This document shows, in pieces, positions 5,523 to 8,371 of a stretch of 8,371 nucleotides of DNA. The notes beneath the pieces are model-generated. The model was given only the letters and a program-made list of their open reading frames with translations, did not search any database and was not told where the DNA came from. Within the stretch, counting starts at the first letter, position 1; every line of letters begins with the position of its first letter. The DNA is from an uncultured Collinsella sp. (lineage in GTDB: Bacteria > Actinomycetota > Coriobacteriia > Coriobacteriales > Coriobacteriaceae). The stretch spans positions 1-8,371 of the forward strand of contig CAAFPY010000056.1 in assembly GCA_900764955.1 (NCBI GenBank), written 5' to 3'. A program made the position numbers and the translations under genes.

Positions 5523-5885
5523 ATGGGATTGTTCGGATTCCTCAAGAAGAAGCCGCCCGCATATACCTACAAGATGCTTTTCTCTAGTCCGTTCAACTAC
5601 GAAAGAGACCATCAAATCAAAGCTTTGGCGCTGAAGCGCCTTGCCGATGCGGGTGTTCATGTTAGCAAGACGAACACAAAAGTCACGGGCCCTGGTGCCA
5701 TATCGGAGTTCACGGGGGAGCCGGGGGAATCGATCGTCATCACGAACGACGCGCTCGACGGCAGGACTTCGTTCATGACGATCGAGGTAAAGAGCAACGA
5801 AGCTTCGGCCGAGGCAATCAATGCCGCCTTCGCAGATATCAAGAGTGCGCTGTTCGACGCGGACATTTTCTTCCGGGAATTCTAG
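5523..5885 (+). CDS. Hypothetical protein (120 aa), second gene of unknown cassette
   Basis: The ATG has GAGG seven bases upstream and the product ends ADIFFREF. The N-terminus MGLFGFLKKKPP is a short hydrophobic patch followed by a lysine cluster, suggesting loose membrane or partner contact rather than a true signal peptide. The rest alternates strands and helices: YTYKMLFSSPF, a helix with HQIKALALKRLADAG, strands around ESIVITND and TSFMTIEVKSN, and a final helix ASAEAINAAFADIKSALF. A small alpha/beta fold is likely. There is no Cys, no catalytic motif and no family that I recognise. It forms an operon with the 53-residue gene and is closed by a strong terminator. The function is unknown; a small sensor or anti-phage accessory protein are among the possibilities, none shown by the sequence. 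Confidence 0.75.
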   Translation: MGLFGFLKKKPPAYTYKMLFSSPFNYERDHQIKALALKRLADAGVHVSKTNTKVTGPGAISEFTGEPGESIVITNDALDGRTSFMTIEVKSNEASAEAINAAFADIKSALFDADIFFREF

Positions 5886-5940
5886 CTGCCGTGTAAGCCA
5901 TTGGGTAATGCGAGTCTGCCGTTGCAACTTGTGACGTTCT

Positions 5941-5979
5941 AAAGAGCCTACCTCCAATGAAAGGAGGCGGGCTCTTTTT
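5941..5979 (+). terminator. Strong intrinsic terminator
   Basis: AAAGAGCC (5941-5948) pairs with GGCTCTTT (5970-5977), then after a two-base internal loop CCTCC (5951-5955) pairs with GGAGG (5963-5967), with a seven-base loop and a run of five Ts (5975-5979). It lies 55 bases after the 120-residue gene. A-rich bases at the left end could let it work partly in the other direction. Confidence 0.9.
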
Positions 5980-6293
5980 GCGGCGAGCGCTCTTGGTCGA
6001 CTTCGGAAGGTGCATTCTCAAGTCTCGAATACCATGGGTACTTGGGAGCCCCTTCAGAGGGAGGATTTTTCCCGTGTTGCGCCGGATTGCTTGACGAATC
6101 AGGCGAAAGGGATGGCATCCCGGCGTGGAAGTCTCCGGGGTTCAGTGGCAAGAACTTCCGCAAAAGCTTCTCACCTAGGATTTCTCTATTGCCGATTTTC
6201 TTGCGCAGAAGAGATTGCTCGTCGTCCTCGCTCCAGGCGGTTCAACACGGTAATTATCCTCCATTTCGGGGCACCCGAAAGTTCCGCCCGGCC
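5980..6293. other. Non-coding stretch with no recognisable gene
   Basis: Open frames on both strands here have no ribosome site of note, no third-position bias and no family character. A minus-strand GTG near 6255 follows GGAGG with a nine-base spacer but opens only about 20 codons. I see no RNA gene. The stretch resembles decayed sequence between the terminated cassette and the antitoxin fragment. Confidence 0.4.
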
Positions 6294-6395
6294 AGTTTCG
6301 GCATGACGCTCACCGAGGCCATCAATATCTTTCTGCACAAGTCGATTATGGAGGGCGGCCTTCCGTTCGCGGTGAGGCAACCGCGCTATGCCGCC
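6294..6395 (+). pseudogene. RelB/DinJ-type antitoxin fragment
   Basis: Thirty-four residues, starting SFGMTLTEAINIFLHKSIME and continuing GGLPFAVRQPRYAA, match the conserved core of RelB/DinJ antitoxins: 'GMT...AIN.FL...I..GGLPF.V..P.YN'. These pair with RelE/YafQ-type mRNA-cutting toxins. The usual start, with about 15-25 residues of ribbon-helix-helix before this point, is missing, and after Ala the frame runs into unrelated sequence. No toxin gene follows. There is no start codon with a ribosome site in frame near the fragment. It is therefore a relic rather than an active antitoxin. Confidence 0.7.
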
Positions 6396-6426
6396 AGGTC
6401 CAGGCTTCGCTTTTTAACCCTTCATA

Positions 6427-6585
6427 TTATTGTCTGTCAGGAATGGGCTTGCCTAATTTCATGGCATGTTTTGTTCCGAAAGTACGACGGATAACCGTTT
6501 CGACATACTTTTTGATGAGTAGGTCGTTATCAACCGATGTGAAGAATCTCAAAGCCTCTGTTTGATTGATCCCGACAATCTTCAT
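6427..6585 (-). CDS. Orphan ORF downstream of the HxlR gene (52 aa), doubtful
   Basis: An ATG at 6585 gives 52 residues starting MKIVGINQTEALRFF and ending GTKHAMKLGKPIPDRQ. The frame is also open leftward from the HxlR stop (GGLSIAGISKTL before the ATG), so the piece may be the C-terminal end of a larger lost protein. There is no ribosome site before the ATG. The sequence looks protein-like, with helical charged and hydrophobic periodicity, but its codons lack the G/C third-position preference of the HxlR gene. I do not recognise the family. A C-terminal remnant joined to the end of the HxlR gene is my preferred reading. Confidence 0.35.
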   Translation of the reverse strand: MKIVGINQTEALRFFTSVDNDLLIKKYVETVIRRTFGTKHAMKLGKPIPDRQ

Positions 6586-6629
6586 CGGCGCTTGCAGTGT
6601 TTTGCTTATTCCTGCAATGGACAGGCCGC

Positions 6630-6962
6630 CTACAGCCGGTTGTTGTCGCCCCACTCGCACATGCCGTCGAGGATGGGGATAAGCGAGCGGCCGCGCTCGG
6701 TCAGGCTGTACTCAACCTTGGGTGGGATCTGCGGGTACTCCTCGCGGTGGACCAGCTGGTCGGCCTCGAGCTCCTTCAAGGTGGCCGAGAGCGTCTTGTA
6801 CGAGATACCGCCGATGTAGCGCTTCATCTCGTTGAAGCGCACCACGCCGAACTCCATCAGCGTGTAGAGGACGGTCATCTTGTACTTGCCGTTGATGAGC
6901 GAGAGCGTGTAGCTGAAGCCCGTCTCGCCCAGGCATTCCTTCGAGATGCAACGGTTTCCCAT
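6630..6962 (-). CDS. HxlR-family winged-helix transcriptional regulator
   Basis: A 110-residue regulator of the HxlR/YodB type, which binds as a dimer to operators and often senses quinones, aldehydes or thiol stress. Visible family marks are LINGKYKMTVLYTLMEFGVVRFNEMKRYIGGISYKTLSA... (residues about 22-60, the recognition helix near the end), the wing REEYPQIPPKVEYSLTERG (73-91), and a C-terminal helix ending LDGMCEWGDNNRL. Cysteines at 5 and 10 near the N-terminus, where redox-sensing HxlR members often carry one, could respond to electrophiles. The length is typical. It is divergent from the flavodoxin-like gene, with 114 bases between starts, and probably controls both through the dyads there. 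Confidence 0.88.
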   Translation of the reverse strand: MGNRCISKECLGETGFSYTLSLINGKYKMTVLYTLMEFGVVRFNEMKRYIGGISYKTLSATLKELEADQLVHREEYPQIPPKVEYSLTERGRSLIPILDGMCEWGDNNRL

Positions 6963-7076
6963 AGCACTTCCCTCAAGGTAAGTACTGCACTTCGATGTGC
7001 GTACTTGTTTCGGTTACGGTATGCCAATTACTGTAAGGGACAACATGGGATCGGTCAACACGGAAGGAGCAGCACC
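6963..7076. promoter_or_regulatory. Divergent promoter/operator between hxlR-type and flavoprotein genes
   Basis: Minus-strand promoter for the regulator: -35 TTGACC (7058-7053), a 17-base spacer, -10 TACAGT (7035-7030). A plus-strand promoter for the flavoprotein may use TTGTTT (7005-7010) and TACTGT (7029-7034) with an 18-base spacer, so the two -10 elements overlap. Two dyads stand out. AAGTAC-T-GCAC (6980-6990) mirrors GTGC-GTACTT (6997-7006) around TTCGAT. TTACGGTA mirrors TACTGTAA (seven of eight) around seven bases at 7014-7036, lying on the overlapping -10s. The first resembles the paired GTAC half-sites of HxlR operators; binding is inferred. Confidence 0.55.
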
Positions 7077-7628
7077 ATGGGAAAGAAGATCGTCGTACTG
7101 AACGGCAGCCCCCGCCGCAAGGGCAACACGTCCGAGCTGGTGCGCGCGTTCACAGAAGGCGCAGAGGCCTCGGGCAACACGGTGACCGAGTTCTTCCTGG
7201 ACACCATGGGCATCCACGGCTGCAAGGGCTGCTTCGGCGGGCACAGCGCCCAAGAGCACCCCTGCGTGCAGCGCGACGGCATGGACGAGATATACCCCGC
7301 GGTGCGCAAGTGCGACGTGGTGGTGCTGGCGTCGCCGCTGTACTACTGGAACATGAGCGGCCAGATCCGCACGGCGGTAGACCGCCTGTTCGCGCTGGAG
7401 GAGGGCGACGGCAACCTGCTGCGCGGGCACGGACGCTCCTGCGCGCTGCTTATGGCGGCCGAGGGCCACGGGTTCGAGGACGTGGTGACCTACTTCGACA
7501 ACCTGATGGGCCACCTGCGCTGGGAGAACCTGGGCCACGTGCTGGCAGGCGACAACGGCGACGTGGGCGACATCGCCGGAAAGCCCGAGCTGGAGCAAGC
7601 GCGCAAACTGGGCGAGTCGATCCGTTAG
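7077..7628 (+). CDS. Flavodoxin-family NAD(P)H-dependent oxidoreductase
   Basis: A 183-residue cytoplasmic flavodoxin-fold enzyme of the NADPH-dependent FMN reductase / iron-sulfur-flavoprotein-like group, which reduces FMN, quinones or nitro and azo compounds. The FMN phosphate loop is GSPRRKGNT (10-18), and SPLYYWNMSGQIRTAVDR (86-103) lines the flavin ring, with a further flavin-contact stretch around AAEGHG (127-132). Near the insertion loop stands CKGC (49-52) with another Cys at 63. In many relatives a CxxCxxC...C pattern is found; here the third Cys position is Gly, so a complete four-Cys cluster is not expected. The ATG at 7077 has AAGGAG seven bases upstream. It is divergent from the HxlR regulator, which probably represses it until an electrophile or quinone is present. 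The substrate cannot be told from sequence. Confidence 0.88.
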   Translation: MGKKIVVLNGSPRRKGNTSELVRAFTEGAEASGNTVTEFFLDTMGIHGCKGCFGGHSAQEHPCVQRDGMDEIYPAVRKCDVVVLASPLYYWNMSGQIRTAVDRLFALEEGDGNLLRGHGRSCALLMAAEGHGFEDVVTYFDNLMGHLRWENLGHVLAGDNGDVGDIAGKPELEQARKLGESIR

Positions 7629-7680
7629 CGGCATCAGGATGGCGGGAAAGTTCGCCGTTGCGGTGGTCTCGTGCCGTCGG

Positions 7681-7708
7681 GGCGGGGCAAGTGCCGCTTC
7701 GCCCCGCC
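7681..7708 (+). terminator. Hairpin after the flavoprotein gene
   Basis: GGCGGGGC (7681-7688) pairs with GCCCCGCC (7701-7708), and AAG/CTT inside can extend the stem with one bulge. Only a weak T-rich stretch (GGTTTG) follows, so it is a possible terminator for the flavoprotein transcript. Confidence 0.45.
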
Positions 7709-7752
7709 TCCGCGGTTTGTCAGCCATCGACTTGATTTCGTGCCTCGTATAC

Positions 7753-7784
7753 GTAGATGGCCTCTCTTCCGAGAGGCCATCTAC
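7753..7784. repeat. Perfect 14-base inverted repeat
   Basis: GTAGATGGCCTCTC (7753-7766) and GAGAGGCCATCTAC (7771-7784) are exact complements around a TTCC loop. No T-run follows on either strand, so it is not a classic intrinsic terminator. Confidence 0.75.
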
Positions 7785-7807
7785 TCGCGTTGTGCCAGTC
7801 TGGTTCG

Positions 7808-7830
7808 ATTCAGGATTTGCGTTCCTGAAT
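7808..7830. repeat. Inverted repeat ATTCAGGA / TCCTGAAT
   Basis: A perfect eight-base stem with a seven-base loop (TTTGCGT), 24 bases after the larger perfect repeat. Confidence 0.55.
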
Positions 7831-7891
7831 TTCACTCCCACTCGATGGCTTCGGTTCTGCCGTCCCGTCATTCCAGTTGTGCCCAGTTTTC

Positions 7892-7917
7892 GGCGGCGTC
7901 TCGAAGCGAGTGCCGCC
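7892..7917. repeat. Hairpin GGCGGC...GCCGCC
   Basis: GGCGGC (7892-7897) pairs with GCCGCC (7912-7917); within it CTCG and CGAG pair around AAG. No T-run follows. Confidence 0.5.
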
Positions 7918-7949
7918 AGATGACACCACGTCACGTTTCGTCGGCTTCA

Positions 7950-8018
7950 GGGACAAAAGCTGGGACAACTCCAAAAACTTTTTTCAAACTCAGGGCTTTG
8001 AGTTTTTGTTTTTGTCCC
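7950..8018. repeat. GGGACAA repeats flanking a T-rich hairpin; candidate recombination region
   Basis: GGGACAAAA (7950-7958) and its complement TTTTGTCCC (8010-8018) form the outer arms, and a second direct copy GGGACAA stands at 7962-7968. Between them AAACTCA (7986-7992) pairs with TGAGTTT (7999-8005), followed by T-rich sequence, which could terminate plus-strand transcription. Repeated short sites with an inverted copy are also what arm-type sites of a tyrosine recombinase look like. No tRNA is next to it, so the att reading is inference. Confidence 0.4.
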
Positions 8019-8263
8019 AAAGGGCGCGGCGGGCCGCCTTTGTAGGCTCGATAGCGCCGAAAACGCCCGTTTCGAAACTCAACCGCCCTTCAGCCTGCAA
8101 GCCGCCAGCTGCAATCGCAAATGATTGGTCGCGGGCGGCTTCCAACGCGATTCCAAAGCCGCAGGTCAGGCGACTGCGCTGCTGACAGGGAAAGGGAGCC
8201 GCATCAGGCGGCTTGCCCATGAGTCGACGATGAGGCCTCCATCGAATGTCGAGAACATGCTGG

Positions 8264-8269
8264 TAAAAT
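8264..8269 (+). promoter_or_regulatory. Extended -10 promoter of the Abi gene
   Basis: TGGTAAAAT (8261-8269) is an extended -10 element (TGn followed by TAAAAT, five of six matches), with no clear -35. It lies about 30 bases before the start codon, leaving a short leader with its AGGAG site at 8288-8292. Confidence 0.5.
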
Positions 8270-8299
8270 AGGCAATACTTTTATGACAGGAGACCGAGC

Positions 8300-8371
8300 A
8301 TGGCCGAACCCCACGATAGGAAGCCGATCCTCACGATCGAGCAGCAGATAGAGCACCTCAAGCAGAAGGGC
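8300..8371 (+). CDS. Abi family (Abi_2, AbiD/AbiF-type) protein, 5' end
   Basis: The ATG has AGGAG seven bases upstream. The 24 visible residues read MAEPHDRKPILTIEQQIEHL then KQKG. The K-P-x-L-T-x-x-Q-Q-I-x-x-L-K-x-K-G pattern is the usual opening of Abi_2 proteins. These are about 300-residue relatives of lactococcal AbiD/AbiF that abort phage infection and are thought to have HEPN-like RNase activity. The catalytic part lies outside the window. Its own promoter and the hairpin-rich stretch before it suggest an independent cargo gene. Confidence 0.72.
   Translation, partial: MAEPHDRKPILTIEQQIEHLKQKG

Larger units (their letters stand above)
7629..8299. other. Long non-coding, hairpin-rich stretch
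   Basis: No gene is supported in these 671 bases. A minus-strand frame of 76 codons (8220-7990, ending LWDKNKNSKP) starts with ATG, but its GGAGG lies 15 bases away and its stop lies inside the hairpin at 7986-8005, so I do not call it. The stretch contains at least five inverted repeats and three GGGACAA copies, listed separately, and ends with the start of the Abi gene. A GGTTCGATTC T-loop-like string at 7802-7811 is present without the rest of a tRNA. Confidence 0.5.

Noticed and set aside
5319..5957. Minus-strand 212-residue ORF
   Set aside because: It is a shadow of the two-gene cassette and runs through the terminator; the plus-strand genes have promoter, ribosome sites and better protein character.
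6597..7076. Plus-strand extension of the flavoprotein to 343 residues
   Set aside because: The extra part is antisense to the HxlR gene; the start at 7077 has a good ribosome site and matches the family N-terminus.
7802..7815. tRNA gene suggested by GGTTCGATTC
   Set aside because: The expected acceptor, D and anticodon arms are absent upstream; the perfect hairpin at 7753-7784 occupies that place.
7014..7934. Minus-strand 306-residue ORF
   Set aside because: It is antisense to the flavoprotein gene, rich in His and Ala, as expected for a shadow frame in GC-rich DNA.
1..8371. CRISPR array or rRNA
   Set aside because: No regularly spaced repeats of 24-40 bases and no conserved rRNA segments were seen on either strand.

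Overview
This window looks like an accessory region from a GC-rich, low-redundancy Gram-positive genome. Coding stretches have GC-rich third positions, Shine-Dalgarno sites are strong and purine-rich, and HxlR and flavodoxin-type genes are present. A gut actinobacterium of the Coriobacteriia/Eggerthellaceae type is my best guess, but this is inferred from composition and gene style, not proven. Short AT-rich pieces, above all bases 1-80, look foreign.

Layout. (1) Bases 1-2940, minus strand: an antibiotic-resistance-type locus made of a Mef-like MFS efflux gene followed by an Msr-type ABC-F gene, the same pair and order as mef-msr macrolide-resistance operons. Upstream of the MFS gene are a TTGACA promoter, an 11-codon leader ORF with a strong ribosome site, and an apparent terminator/antiterminator pair, i.e. 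a candidate translation-dependent attenuator. The ABC-F gene is cut off just after its second Walker A motif, where the sequence switches to AT-rich DNA carrying the first codons of another gene. (2) 2941-3473: a non-coding stretch ending in a long hairpin before an excisionase gene. (3) 3474-5081: an excisionase-like gene and the N-terminal part of a tyrosine integrase, followed by a mosaic of gene ends: a fragment of a small MGNR-type protein, a small KRYVSV-type protein, the C-terminus of a Y-family DNA polymerase and the C-terminus of a probable LysR regulator. It reads like the collapsed remains of an integrative element. (4) 5328-5979: an intact two-gene unit of unknown function (53 and 120 aa) with its own promoter and a strong terminator. 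(5) 5980-6629: decayed sequence with a RelB/DinJ antitoxin fragment and an orphan ORF. (6) 6630-7628: a divergent pair, an HxlR-family regulator and a flavodoxin-fold NAD(P)H-dependent oxidoreductase, sharing a control region with two dyads. (7) 7629-8299: a non-coding stretch rich in hairpins and GGGACAA repeats. (8) 8300-end: the first 24 codons of an Abi_2-type (AbiD/AbiF) protein.

How the parts relate: the MFS and ABC-F genes form one co-oriented transcription unit, probably induced through the leader. The HxlR regulator probably controls the divergent flavoprotein. The excisionase and integrase belong to an element that can no longer be mobile on its own, because the integrase lacks its catalytic domain. 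The most promising undescribed items are the attenuator and the unknown two-gene cassette.
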